Assembly (NCBI GenBank): GCA_049487715.1
Contig: CP150557.1
Location: forward strand, 769,414 to 833,413
Direction: 5' to 3'
DNA from: Pycnococcus provasolii
Taxonomy: Eukaryota; Chlorophyta; Pseudoscourfieldiophyceae; Pseudoscourfieldiales
DNA: 64,000 bases
Position 1 is the stretch's first letter. Every line of letters starts with the position of its first letter. Positions 21,531 to 31,015 of the stretch are shown one piece after another. Both the position numbers and the translations under genes were made by a program. The notes under the pieces are model-generated. The model worked only from the letters and a program-made list of their open reading frames with translations. It did no database searches and was not told where the DNA came from.

Positions 21531-21971
21531 TTACTCGCCTGGAGCCTTCGCCTTGATGACGAGCGCGTGCACGCCAGGGTGTCCAGGCACACTCGTTCCC
21601 TTCATCTCCGCGTCAATGAGCTCGTAGACGAGCCTGTGCCGTCCGACCGCCTTGACGCCCTCGAACTTGGCTGAGACTACGTCGACGGTGAAGTGGCTCT
21701 CCGCGTCGCTGCTTCCGGAAGGGTTTCCCGAGTGCCCGGCGTGCGCACTTGAGTTGTCCGTGACCTCGATCGAGACGGGCTGCAGTCCCTCGGTGAGTTT
21801 TTCGACGATCGCGGACTTGACGGGTCCCATGGCGGACGCGGACGCTGCGACTGAGCTGCGCCTGGTTGCGTGTATGTGTGCGTAGTTTCGGTTCGCGGGT
21901 GTGTGCGCGAAACACGCCACTCGCGCGCGATACGTGTTAGCGCAGATACGCTGGCAGCAGCCTCTGAGCAT
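21531..21971 (-). CDS. BolA-family protein with probable organelle transit peptide
   Basis: A 146-residue protein. The BolA domain begins at MGPVKSAIVEKL (residue 48) and includes a conserved His in SSAHAGHSG and the VSAKFEGVKAVGRHRLVYEL core. BolA proteins bind monothiol glutaredoxins through a shared Fe-S cluster and help deliver or regulate Fe-S clusters. The first 47 residues are Arg/Ala/Cys-rich with almost no acidic residues, consistent with a plastid or mitochondrial transit peptide. Starting at 21830 instead would give a cytosolic form. It is divergent from the ADCK2-like kinase gene across about 360 bp. Confidence 0.9.
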   Translation of the reverse strand: MLRGCCQRICANTYRARVACFAHTPANRNYAHIHATRRSSVAASASAMGPVKSAIVEKLTEGLQPVSIEVTDNSSAHAGHSGNPSGSSDAESHFTVDVVSAKFEGVKAVGRHRLVYELIDAEMKGTSVPGHPGVHALVIKAKAPGE

Positions 21972-22331
21972 GTGTGTGTGGTGACGTGCCCAACAAAGGC
22001 CGGAGGAGGGGGGGAGGAGGGGAAGGGAGGAGGAAGGGATAAGAAGAAGAGAAGAAAAGAAGGACGACGCTGGGTAACCCTACGGTAAAATTTACCTGAC
22101 CGTGAAAACCCTAACTGGACGGGAAGGGAAGGGGGAAGCCAAAGGTTGTTGCCAAGAACATGAACATGAACAGGCGTTCTCGACCGACCAGATTGATTTA
22201 GGCCGGAGAAATTTCGTTCCGCCCCCTCCCCTCCCCTCGAGAGCAGTTGGTGAGTTCGTTCCTCGAGACAACGCGTGAGGCCCCTTCCCCTTCCCTCCTT
22301 CCCTCACAACAACGCTCCTTATTCTCCCGTC
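21972..22331. promoter_or_regulatory. Shared upstream region of BolA and ABC1-kinase genes
   Basis: Purine-rich on the plus strand at 21990-22070 (the BolA leader) and pyrimidine-rich at 22215-22330 (the kinase leader). A telomere-like AAAACCCTAA lies near 22105. Confidence 0.4.
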
Positions 22332-24476
22332 ATGACGCCCGCCGCCTTCTTCTCAAACACGCTCAGAGAGGAGGCGCGCAGAAGAGGAGGAACAGTACAC
22401 ACCTTCTCTCGTATCACCTTTCCTCTCTATTCTTCCGCTTACCCTTCTTCGCAACTAGGACTGGCATTTCGTGCACTAAAAAGCAAAGGGTTCGCGGCGT
22501 CAGCGTCAGCCACAGCGACCTGGAAAGCTGCGGCGATCGCCAATGTCGCGAGGCAGGCGAACAGGGATCCCGTGCGGCGCGCGTTCGCGGCGTCCGCGCT
22601 CGTCGCGCCTTCCGCGCCACGCGCGGCGCCGCTGAAATGGCTCAGCAAGCAGGGAAGCAGCGTCGCCACAGAGGTGGCTGTGTGGAGAAGATACCTGCGC
22701 TCGCACTGGGAGGGACTCGAGGGGCTGCGCGACTGCCTGCCGGGCATGCCTACCGCAAGAGGCGTCACGCCTCGCGCGTGGGTCGAGCGAAGCCTCGCAA
22801 GGCTCGAGGTGGCTTCCGCAAGCAGGCAGCTGCTCAGCGCACTGCTCATCGCGATGCAGAAACCCACCGCGCCGGGTGCCCTGCAGGCGTTGCGTGCACT
22901 TCCCGTGATTCTCTCCGGAGAGCTGCTCCTTCCGTCGAAGAGCGTGTGCCTCGGTCTGCCGCAGAGAGAGCTTCCGTACCTGCGCCAAGAGCTCGTCTCG
23001 AGGAGCAGTCGAACGGTGGAAATTGCAAGCGCCGTGCTGCGTGCCGGAACGCTCGTCGCCATCTTTGTGCCACTTCTTTCGCTCGCCCCTCTCGCGTACG
23101 GCGCTCTTGGCAGTGTAGGACGGAGGTGGTGGCTGTCGCTGCTTCGGACCACCCTGGCGCTGGGAGGACCCGCGACCGCGAAGTGGGGGCAGTGGGCTTC
23201 GACGCGCGCGGACATTTTTGCGCCGGACGTTCGTCGCGAGCTCGCGAAGCTGCAGTGCGACAGCCCGAGCCACAGTCTCGCGTTCACGAAGGCGCAGCTG
23301 GAGGCGAGCTTCGGAATACCAGCCGACAAGCTGTTCCTGTACCTGAGCGAGGAGCCTGTCGCCAGCGGCAGTGTCGCGCAGGTGCACCGCGCCCGCCTCT
23401 CAGCCATCGGTGCGAGGGGAACTGGGCTGCCACCCGGTACCGAGGTGGCGGTGAAGGTGCGCCACCCTCGCGTCGACCGATTGCTGCGGCAGGACTTTGC
23501 CCTCATGGAGGCGCTTGCGCGCCTCGCCGCCGCGGCAAGCCCTCGCGTCGGCGAGATGCTCACAAATACGCTCGCGCAGTTCTCCGGGCCGCTTCACGAC
23601 CAGCTTGACCTCACGCACGAGGCTGCCTGCCTCGAGCGCTTTCGCATCAACTTTCGTGGAGACCCACGCGTGCGCTTCCCGCAGCCCGTCGTGCCTCTCG
23701 TCGCACCCGCGGTTCTCGTGGAAACATTCGAGGAAGGCGTGGGAATCAACAGGTGGGTTTCAGGTTCGAAGGCGGCACATGCGCGCGGAGGTAGCGACGA
23801 GCAAGGGGAAGCGCGCACGACGCGCGAACCGGAGACGCCGCAGGAGGTGTTTCGGGACAATCTTGGTAGGCTCGGGGTGGATTCGCTGCTGAAGATGGTC
23901 ATTGGGCACAATTTCGTGCACGCGGATCTACACCCGGGAAATATTCTCGTACGTTCGAGTGGAACGGACGCGGCGCCCACGCTCGACGGCGTCGTTTTCC
24001 TCGATGCGGGCATGACCGCATCGCTGAGCATGCGCGAGCGCGACGAGCTGCTCCACTTCTTCGACTCTATCGGCGAGGGCGACGGGCGAAGTGCTGCATC
24101 GGCTGTGCTGCAGTTTGCAGACGGAAGCGCGACGAATCGATTTGCGGGTGGTCGCGGTATTCCCAGCGGGCAGACATGCCCCAATCCTGCGGCATTTGAG
24201 AACGACATGGAGACACTCTTCGACTCTTTCCCGTATCGAAGCGAGGTTCTCGGCGTAACGGCTGGCGAGTTCATGCAGGAAACACTCGAGCTCGTGCGCA
24301 AGCACGAGGTTCGCGTTAGTGGGCAGGTGCTAACGGTGATTGTGACATCTTGCGTGCTGGAGGGTTGGGCCATTGGCCTGAGCCCCGGAGTATCCGTGCT
24401 CGACCACGTCAAGCGCGAGATGAAGTCGTGGAAAGCGCGTTCGTGGTGGAACGGCTACGGCGCACTTTCCTTGTAA
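22332..24476 (+). CDS. ABC1/ADCK2-like atypical kinase, organelle-targeted
   Basis: A 714-residue member of the ABC1/COQ8/ADCK family of atypical kinase/ATPases, which support ubiquinone or isoprenoid-quinone metabolism in mitochondria and plastids. The ATG at 22332 follows a CT-rich leader; an ATG at 22275 would add 19 residues. The N-terminus is basic and low in acidic residues, like a transit peptide. A hydrophobic segment (TLVAIFVPLLSLAPLAYGAL) near residue 235 may cross the membrane. Diagnostic motifs are KWGQWASTRADIF (KxGQ), the Ala-rich loop ASGSVAQVH, the VAVKV lysine, HADLHPGNILV and the metal-binding LDAGMTA (DFG equivalent). The C-terminal block SCVLEGWAIGLSP resembles ADCK2. A ~35-residue polar insert lies between VGINRWVSG and the catalytic loop. 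The stop overlaps TGTAA. Confidence 0.88.
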   Translation: MTPAAFFSNTLREEARRRGGTVHTFSRITFPLYSSAYPSSQLGLAFRALKSKGFAASASATATWKAAAIANVARQANRDPVRRAFAASALVAPSAPRAAPLKWLSKQGSSVATEVAVWRRYLRSHWEGLEGLRDCLPGMPTARGVTPRAWVERSLARLEVASASRQLLSALLIAMQKPTAPGALQALRALPVILSGELLLPSKSVCLGLPQRELPYLRQELVSRSSRTVEIASAVLRAGTLVAIFVPLLSLAPLAYGALGSVGRRWWLSLLRTTLALGGPATAKWGQWASTRADIFAPDVRRELAKLQCDSPSHSLAFTKAQLEASFGIPADKLFLYLSEEPVASGSVAQVHRARLSAIGARGTGLPPGTEVAVKVRHPRVDRLLRQDFALMEALARLAAAASPRVGEMLTNTLAQFSGPLHDQLDLTHEAACLERFRINFRGDPRVRFPQPVVPLVAPAVLVETFEEGVGINRWVSGSKAAHARGGSDEQGEARTTREPETPQEVFRDNLGRLGVDSLLKMVIGHNFVHADLHPGNILVRSSGTDAAPTLDGVVFLDAGMTASLSMRERDELLHFFDSIGEGDGRSAASAVLQFADGSATNRFAGGRGIPSGQTCPNPAAFENDMETLFDSFPYRSEVLGVTAGEFMQETLELVRKHEVRVSGQVLTVIVTSCVLEGWAIGLSPGVSVLDHVKREMKSWKARSWWNGYGALSL

Positions 24477-24652
24477 ATCCTTATATAATCCAAAACAACA
24501 ACAACAACAACAACAATTAGAACGACCGATTTTTGTTTTCTTTTGTCTTACTCGACGCGTATGCACCGCACACGCGTCTTACTCCTCATTCCTCCTCCTC
24601 CTCCTTAGTTGTTCTCAAGCCAGTGGAAAAAAAAAAACGAACAAGACTTGTG
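24477..24652. other. Short convergent spacer with AAC repeats
   Basis: 176 bp between two stop codons, containing an (AAC)n run at about 24493-24516 and a CT-rich patch. No gene seen. Confidence 0.4.
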
Positions 24653-25315
24653 TCACGCGTCGATTCCGAAACGCATGGCACGCTGCTTCTTCTTCGCCTC
24701 CAGCTCAGGGTCGAGAACACCTCCAATTCCAAACCGTTCCTTCCGCTTGTTCATCTTCGCTTCCCACTCTGGATCGACAGCCGGCTTGCTCGCGCCTGCG
24801 CCACCACCCTTTCCCTTTTTGCCCTCCTTCTGCTTACCCTTGCCACCACCAGCGTTACCGTCCTTTTTCTTCGCCTGCATGACGGATTCGAGGCTTTTGT
24901 CGAGGTTCGAAACGCCCGGCGCAGCGTCCAGGCCGAATCGCTTCGCCCGTTCGTTTCGCCTCTGATCCTCCGTGAGCGGAATGTTGAAGCGCTCCGCGCG
25001 CTTCTTCCTCTTCTCCTCCTCCGTCTCCCCTGCCGTTGCTCCCGCCGCAGGTGCCGCGGCAGTGGCGGCGGGCGCAGCTGCGGGCGCGGGTGCTGCCGCC
25101 CCCGCCGCGGGCGCGGCTGCCTCTGTCTTATTCTCCGTCGCCTCTGCCTCTGCCGTCGCCGTCGTCGCCGCCGTCGCCCCTCCCTGCAGCGCCTGCTCGA
25201 GCCTCTCGACGAGCGCCGCCTTGAGCCCCGTGGCGTCTAGCCCCAGCTCCGCGAGCGCCGCCTTGAGGTTTGGCACCGTGAGCTTCTTCACCTCTTCCAC
25301 TGTGGGGAGCGCCAT
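24653..25315 (-). CDS. SAP-domain mRNA export protein, SARNP/Tho1/MOS11-like
   Basis: A 220-residue protein. The frame extends to 25564, but the ATG at 25315 gives MALPTVEEVKKLTVPNLKAA, the start of a SAP DNA/RNA-binding helix pair (VPNLKAALAELGLDATGLKA). An Ala/Pro/Thr-rich linker follows. The rest has three copies of the RNA-contact motif typical of Tho1/SARNP: KRAERFNIP, RAKRFGLD and KERFGIG, ending MRFGID. Family members work with TREX and the UAP56/Sub2 helicase in mRNP assembly and export. It is divergent from the Snu114 gene with 264 bp between starts, so two mRNA-processing genes may share a promoter. Confidence 0.85.
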   Translation of the reverse strand: MALPTVEEVKKLTVPNLKAALAELGLDATGLKAALVERLEQALQGGATAATTATAEAEATENKTEAAAPAAGAAAPAPAAAPAATAAAPAAGATAGETEEEKRKKRAERFNIPLTEDQRRNERAKRFGLDAAPGVSNLDKSLESVMQAKKKDGNAGGGKGKQKEGKKGKGGGAGASKPAVDPEWEAKMNKRKERFGIGGVLDPELEAKKKQRAMRFGIDA

Positions 25316-25387
25316 GGTGCCCTTTTTTGGACTGAAGGAAGGTGGTTCGTTTGAACGAACCAGGGAAGGGAAGGGAAGGCGCAGGAT

Positions 25388-25402
25388 TTTAGGGTTAGGG
25401 TT
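25388..25402 (+). promoter_or_regulatory. Telo-box-like motif between divergent mRNA-processing genes
   Basis: TTTTAGGGTTAGGGTTT lies about 75 bp upstream of the SAP-protein start and 180 bp upstream of the Snu114 start. It matches the AAACCCTAA telo-box of plant promoters on the minus strand. Confidence 0.5.
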
Positions 25403-25579
25403 TGGCCAAATCCCTTCTTTGACCAGAGACGGATCCCCTCCGTAGTCCAGCCCTGCAGCAGTCTTCTTGCCAACCCCGAAATAAAACCTCCCTCGTGCTC
25501 TGTTGTTTGGCGGCGGCGGCGTTTGTTCTCGCCCCCCCGCCCAGCCCAGGCTTGTCCACGCCACCTTGTTGTTGGCACC

Positions 25580-28500
25580 ATGGCGGAGCCACTGTACGAC
25601 GAGTTTGGCAACTACGTCGGGCCTGAACTCGACGACTCCGATGACGACGAGTCTGAAGAAGAAGAAGAAGAGGAGGAGCTGGAGCAGCAGAGACTACAAC
25701 CTCAGCCTCAGCACCCAGACTCCTCTTTCCCCGGCGACGACGATGATGACGATGATGCTAACCCGACAATGTCCATGCAGGTCGTGCTTGCCGAGGACAA
25801 ACAGCTCTACCCAGAAGCAAGAGATGTGTACGGACCGGCCGTGGAAACGCTAGTGCAGGACGAAGATACGATGGACATCGAAACGCCCATCGTGGAACCG
25901 GTGCGCGCCGCCAACACGCACGCGGTCAGAGAACTCACGCACGTAGAGCCGCACGCGGGAACGGACTTTTTGGCAGGCGTAGCGACGAACCCCGAGCTTA
26001 ACAGGCACGTCACGCTGCTTGGGCACATGCACCACGGAAAGACAAGTGTCGTCGACATGCTCGTCGAACAGACGCACGACGTGCCAAGGCCGAAGAGGTA
26101 TGGGCAGAGATTGCGTTTCACGGACACGCGAGTCGACGAGCACGACAGGCTCATTTCCATCAAAAGCTGCCCAGTCAGCCTGCCACTTCCCAACAGCCGA
26201 GGAAAGACGTACCTGTGCAACTTGCTCGACGCTCCGGGGCACGTCAACTTCGAGGACGAGGCGTGCGCGAGCTTGCGAATCAGCGATGGCGCGATCGTCG
26301 TCGTCGACGCCGCGGAGGGCGTCATGATGGGAACGCGTCGTGCGCTGCGCTTGGCAGTGAGGGAAGGGTGTGCGATCATTCTGCTCATCAACAAGGTGGA
26401 CCGTCTGCTGTGCGAGCTGAAGCTACCGCCGACAGACGCATATCTGAAGCTCAAGCACACTATCGACGAGGTGAACGCCGTGCTGCGCGAGGAGGCGGCA
26501 ATTGCATACCGGCAGGGAGGACGAGGTGCGGCGGCAAGACCGACGGTGCGTCCCATATCGCCCATCAATGGAACGGTCCTTTTCGCGAGTGCCATGCACG
26601 GCTGGAGCTTCTCGCTGCCCAGCCTCGCGCGAACCTACCTGCAGGACAGTGCCGACGGCGCGGCGGAAGCTTCCGCCACGGCATTCGCGGCGCAGCTGTG
26701 GGGAGACAAGTACTTCCACCGCACCGATCGAACGTTCTGCAAAAAAGCACCGCCGCCTACGCTCGACGAGGATGGCGACGAGGTGGCACCGCGTCGCTCG
26801 TTTGTGGAATTTGCGCTTGAGCCTTTGTACAAGTTATACACGTCCATCCTCGGCGAGGAGAATGCGACCATCTCGGCCGTGCTCGCGGAGTACGGAGTGA
26901 AGCTCAGCAAGGGTGAGCTCGGCATGGACATACAGCCACTGCTGAAGCGGTGCCTATCAGCTGCGTACGGCCCAGCCACGGGCCTGTGCGACTCTCTCGT
27001 CATGCACGTTCCGAGTGCTCGTGCGGGATCGCGGGCAAAAATCATGCAGCACTACACCGGCGCGCCGCCACCCTCACCCGTGGCTGAGCACATGATCTCG
27101 TGCAATGCACGGGCGCCTCTGATGGCGAATGTCGTCAAGCTGTTCCCCACGACTTCTCAGGGCACCGCGAGCGCTTCCATCACGTCGTTTGACTCGCTGT
27201 GCCGCATCTACAGCGGAAGCGTGGGCGTTGGTGACGAGGTACGCGTGCTTGGCGAAGAATACACTCCGATGGACGACGAGGACAGCGCGGTGAAGACTGT
27301 CACCGGCGTTTTCATTTACCAGGCGCGCTACAAGATACCCGTGTCACGCGCCGTGGCGGGCATGTGGGTGTGCCTCGAGGGCGTGGACGCGCCAATCGCA
27401 AAGACGGCGACAATCGCGTCGTCGTCGCCGTCGATGAGCACGGGTGGCGGCGACGACGATGACGAGGCACACGTCTTCGCGCCGCTGTCCTTCCTGTCGC
27501 CGGCGTGCATCAAGATTGCCGCGGAGCCGCTGAAGCCGAACGAGCTTCCAAAGATGGTCGAAGGCCTGCGCAAAATCAACAAGTCGTACCCGCAGTCGGT
27601 GACGAAGGTGGAGGAAAGCGGGGAGCACACCATCTATGGCACGGGCGAGCTGTACCTCGACTGCATCATGCAGGATCTGCGCGAGCTGTACGCGGAGATT
27701 GAGATCAAGGTGGCTGACCCGTGCGTGAGCTTCCGCGAGACGGTGAGCGAGACGAGCCGTGTGCAGTGCCACGCGCACACACCAAACGGACAGAACAAGC
27801 TTACGATGATCGCGGAGCCGCTCGAGGCGAGCGTGATTGACGACATCGAGTCTGGTGACCTGCTCAGCCTGTTTGACGGCCCACGGAAGGCGTTCACGAG
27901 CCACATGCAGAAGGTGCACGGGTACGACTTGCTTGCCGCGCGCGGAATGTGGGCGTTCGGGCCGACGGTGCACGCGTACGAGGCGGCGTCGAGCACGAAC
28001 GTTCTCATCGACGATACGCTTGCGGGCGAGGTTGACAAGAGCTTGCTGGCGTCCGTCAAGGCATCGATCGTGCAGGGCTTCCAGTGGGGATCGCGCGAGG
28101 GACCTCTCTGCGACGAACCGGTGCGTATGACGAAGTACAAGCTGCTCGACGTGAAGCTCGCGGAGATGCCGCTGCAGCGCGGTGGAGGCCAGGTGATTCC
28201 TACTGCGCGTCGCGTCTGCAACGCGGCTTTCCTTACGGCTCGCCCGCGTTTGATGGAGCCGACGCTCACGGTGGAGGTGACGGCTCCCAGCGACTGTCTA
28301 AGTGCGGTGCAGTCGGTGCTCGCAAGGCGCAGGGGTCACATCGTCAGCGACGCGCCCGTTGCAGGCACGCCCATCTACGTCGCGACCGCCAGCCTGCCTG
28401 CGCTGGAGAGCTTCGGCTTCGAGACGGACTTGCGCTTTCACACGCAGGGTCAGGCGATGTGCCTGAGCACGTTCGACAGGTGGACGGTGGTACCCGGCGA

Positions 28501-28645
28501 CCCGCTCGACAGCTCCGTCGTGCTGAGACCTCTCGAGCCGGCTCCCGCGGCGGTGCTCGCGAGAGAGCTGATGGTGAAGACGAGGCGGCGCAAAGGCATG
28601 ACGGACGACGTGGTGCTGTCACGGTACTTCGAGGAAGGCGTGTGA
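25580..28645 (+). CDS. U5 snRNP GTPase Snu114/EFTUD2
   Basis: A 1021-residue EF-2-like GTPase of the spliceosome. It controls U4/U6 unwinding and spliceosome disassembly together with Brr2 and Prp8. The ATG at 25580 gives MAEPLYDEFGNYVGPEL, the characteristic Snu114 N-terminus, followed by an acidic stretch. GTPase motifs are GHMHHGKTS near residue 150, the DEHDR switch region, DAPGHVNF near 218 and NKVD near 272. EF-2-like domains II-V follow to the end, with the FRETVSET and VIPTARR blocks. No diphthamide loop is evident, which separates it from eEF2. The length is normal for the family. TGTAA lies 15 nt after the stop. Confidence 0.95.
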   Translation: MAEPLYDEFGNYVGPELDDSDDDESEEEEEEEELEQQRLQPQPQHPDSSFPGDDDDDDDANPTMSMQVVLAEDKQLYPEARDVYGPAVETLVQDEDTMDIETPIVEPVRAANTHAVRELTHVEPHAGTDFLAGVATNPELNRHVTLLGHMHHGKTSVVDMLVEQTHDVPRPKRYGQRLRFTDTRVDEHDRLISIKSCPVSLPLPNSRGKTYLCNLLDAPGHVNFEDEACASLRISDGAIVVVDAAEGVMMGTRRALRLAVREGCAIILLINKVDRLLCELKLPPTDAYLKLKHTIDEVNAVLREEAAIAYRQGGRGAAARPTVRPISPINGTVLFASAMHGWSFSLPSLARTYLQDSADGAAEASATAFAAQLWGDKYFHRTDRTFCKKAPPPTLDEDGDEVAPRRSFVEFALEPLYKLYTSILGEENATISAVLAEYGVKLSKGELGMDIQPLLKRCLSAAYGPATGLCDSLVMHVPSARAGSRAKIMQHYTGAPPPSPVAEHMISCNARAPLMANVVKLFPTTSQGTASASITSFDSLCRIYSGSVGVGDEVRVLGEEYTPMDDEDSAVKTVTGVFIYQARYKIPVSRAVAGMWVCLEGVDAPIAKTATIASSSPSMSTGGGDDDDEAHVFAPLSFLSPACIKIAAEPLKPNELPKMVEGLRKINKSYPQSVTKVEESGEHTIYGTGELYLDCIMQDLRELYAEIEIKVADPCVSFRETVSETSRVQCHAHTPNGQNKLTMIAEPLEASVIDDIESGDLLSLFDGPRKAFTSHMQKVHGYDLLAARGMWAFGPTVHAYEAASSTNVLIDDTLAGEVDKSLLASVKASIVQGFQWGSREGPLCDEPVRMTKYKLLDVKLAEMPLQRGGGQVIPTARRVCNAAFLTARPRLMEPTLTVEVTAPSDCLSAVQSVLARRRGHIVSDAPVAGTPIYVATASLPALESFGFETDLRFHTQGQAMCLSTFDRWTVVPGDPLDSSVVLRPLEPAPAAVLARELMVKTRRRKGMTDDVVLSRYFEEGV

Positions 28646-28847
28646 CGACGTCGTTCCCCTGTAACAAAAATGAGAAGAAAAACAAAACCAAATACCAAAC
28701 CCCTGAACCAGTTTGTTTGGACCCCGAGTTCCGGGGGATGGAAAGCCCTAAAGCCCTAAAGGTAATGTCAGTTCGGGTCAGTTCGCTTGTCTGCTTGTGG
28801 ATAAGAAGGGAGTTCTTTCCAAGCCACTTCCCACACTCCCTGCTAAC

Positions 28848-30944
28848 ATGTCCACCGCGCTGCCACGCAACGTCGCAGCCGCAACGAGGCGCGCGCCGGC
28901 GTGCAGTCGGCGCATGCCCGCCGTATATGCGGGCAAGAAGGGAAAGAAGGGCGGCGGCGGCGGCGGCGGCGGCGCTGGTAAGCCCGCCCGCAAGAAGAAC
29001 GAAGTCTCCGAGGGACGCGCCTATGAGCAGGAAACTCGGAAGACGATTCTGAGCTTCGGCAAACTCAAGAAGACCGTGTCGGGAGGAAAGCAGGTGTTAA
29101 AAGACGTTAGCTTGAGCATGTACCTTGGCGCGAAGATTGGCGTTCTGGGGTGTAAGTCTACCGATGACCATCCATAGTGGATAAACAAACAGTTCACTAA
29201 CAACACTATCACACGAAATAAAAACAGCGAACGGCGCTGGCAAGAGCACGCTCGTAAGTCCACCTCGAAGCAGGCCATGATGCACAAACAATGTTCACTA
29301 ACCTAAGAACCCCTTATTGAATAATATAACAGATGCGCATAATGGCTGGCGTGGACAAGGAATTTGACGGCGACTACCAGGTCAACGACGGCATCAAAAT
29401 AGGCTATCTTGCTCAGGAGCCGCCGCTTGACGAAGGTGAAACCGTCATGGAGAACATCGAGCCAGCCTTGGCGGAAGTGCGTGGCATGGTGAAGGAGTTT
29501 GAGGAGGTCAGCCTTGCAATGGGCGATCCGGACGCTGACATGGACAAGCTGATGAATCGAATGGATGAGCTCCAGAACGCGCTCGATGCGTGCAACGGCT
29601 GGGAGGTGGATCGCCAACTCGAGCGGGCGATGGACGCACTGCGCTGTCCTCCTGGCGACGCGCTTGTTGAAAATCTCAGCGGCGGAGAACGTCGCCGGGT
29701 CGCAATCTGCCGCCTTTTGCTCGCCGCCCCTGACGTGCTGCTTCTCGACGAGCCGACGAACCACCTCGACGCCGCTTCGGTCGCATGGCTTGAGCGCTTC
29801 CTTGCCGAGTTCAAGGGAACGGTGGTAGCCATCACTCACGACCGCTTCTTTCTGGACAATGTCGCAGGTTGGATTTTGGAACTGGACAGCGGCAAGGGAA
29901 TACCATTCGAGGGCAACTACTCCGCCTGGCTCGAGTCCAAGGCAAATCGCCTTAGCGCAGAGAAGTCGCAGCAGGCTGCGCTGAAAAAGAGCATGGAAAC
30001 GGAGCTCGAGTGGATCCGCAGCTCAGCGAAGGGCCAGCAGAAGAAGGGAAAGGCGCGCGCCACACGCTACGATGAACTGGTTTCGGAGTCGGCAAAGTAC
30101 ACGCGCGACGCGCCTCTCGAGAACATCATCATTCCCACGGGCCCTCGTCTGGGCGATGTCGTCGTAAACGCGAAGAGCCTTACGAAAGCGTACGGCGACC
30201 GCCTGCTCATCGATAATCTAAATCTTGACATTCCACCCGGAAGCATCGTCGGGATCATAGGTGCGAACGGGTAAGTCTTACCTCTAACCAGCCACGGTAC
30301 ATCAAAAAACAAGCACGCACTTACGTTCTAACACACTTAAATGAAACAGCGCCGGGAAAAGCACCCTTTTCCGAATGATTGTTGACGAGGAATCGCCTGA
30401 TTCGGGTGAATTGAAGGTGGGAGAGACGGTGGCGCCGATGTACGTCGACCAGAGTCGCGAGGAACTGAATGCTGACGAGACGGTGTTCGAGTGCATCAGC
30501 GAGGGTGTGGACTTTGTCGATCTCGGCGGACGAGAGATAAATGCACGCGCGTACTGCTCGTGGTTCAACTTCAAGGGGAATGACCAGAGCAAGAAGGTGG
30601 GTTCCCTGAGTGGCGGCGAAAGGAACAGGCTGCAACTTGCTCGTACGCTGAAGAAGGCTGGCAACCTGCTCATGCTCGACGAGCCCACAAACGACCTCGA
30701 TGTCGACACACTGCGCTGTCTCGAGGAGGCGATTGAAAACTTTGCGGGAACGGTCATGGTTGTGAGTCACGATCGGTGGTTCCTCAACCGCATCGCAACT
30801 CACATTCTCGCATACGAGGGAGACTCGAACGTCGTCTTCTACCCAGGCACGTACGCAGAATACGAGGCTGACGTGCGAGCTCGTCTGGGAGACAAGGCTG
30901 CAGATCCGAGTCGCATCACGTATCGCAAGCTTGCGACGGCTTGA
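28848..30944 (+). CDS. EttA-type ABCF ATPase, probable plastid form, four exons
   Basis: Exons 28848-29151, 29228-29253, 29333-30270 and 30350-30944 join in frame to give 620 residues. Introns are 76, 79 and 79 nt, all GTAAGT...ACAG, each with a CTAAC branch-like motif 18-31 nt before the acceptor. The protein is a twin-ATPase ABCF of the bacterial EttA class, a translation factor that binds the ribosomal E-site. NBD1 has a spliced NGAGKST P-loop, LSGGERRRVAICR and LLLDEPTNHLDA. NBD2 has GANGAGKST across intron 3, LSGGERNRLQLART and LMLDEPTNDLDV. The EttA arm and the RPHR-like end (PSRITYRKLATA) are present. The first ~28 residues are Arg/Ala-rich without acidic residues, like a transit peptide, then a poly-Gly stretch. 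Bacterial affinity plus targeting suggests an organellar origin (inference). Confidence 0.9.
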
Positions 30945-31015
30945 AGATTGACCCCGGCTTGGAAATTTTGCTTTTGTTTGCAAAGGATAAAATCATCTCT
31001 TATGTTACACACATC
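30945..31015. terminator. 71-bp convergent 3' spacer
   Basis: Very short AT-rich spacer between the EttA and Mpp10 stops. The transcripts almost certainly overlap in their 3' ends. Confidence 0.4.

Noticed and set aside
22247-23608. 453-codon plus-strand ORF overlapping the ADCK2-like gene
   Set aside because: Out-of-frame Arg-rich shadow; the kinase motifs lie in the other frame.
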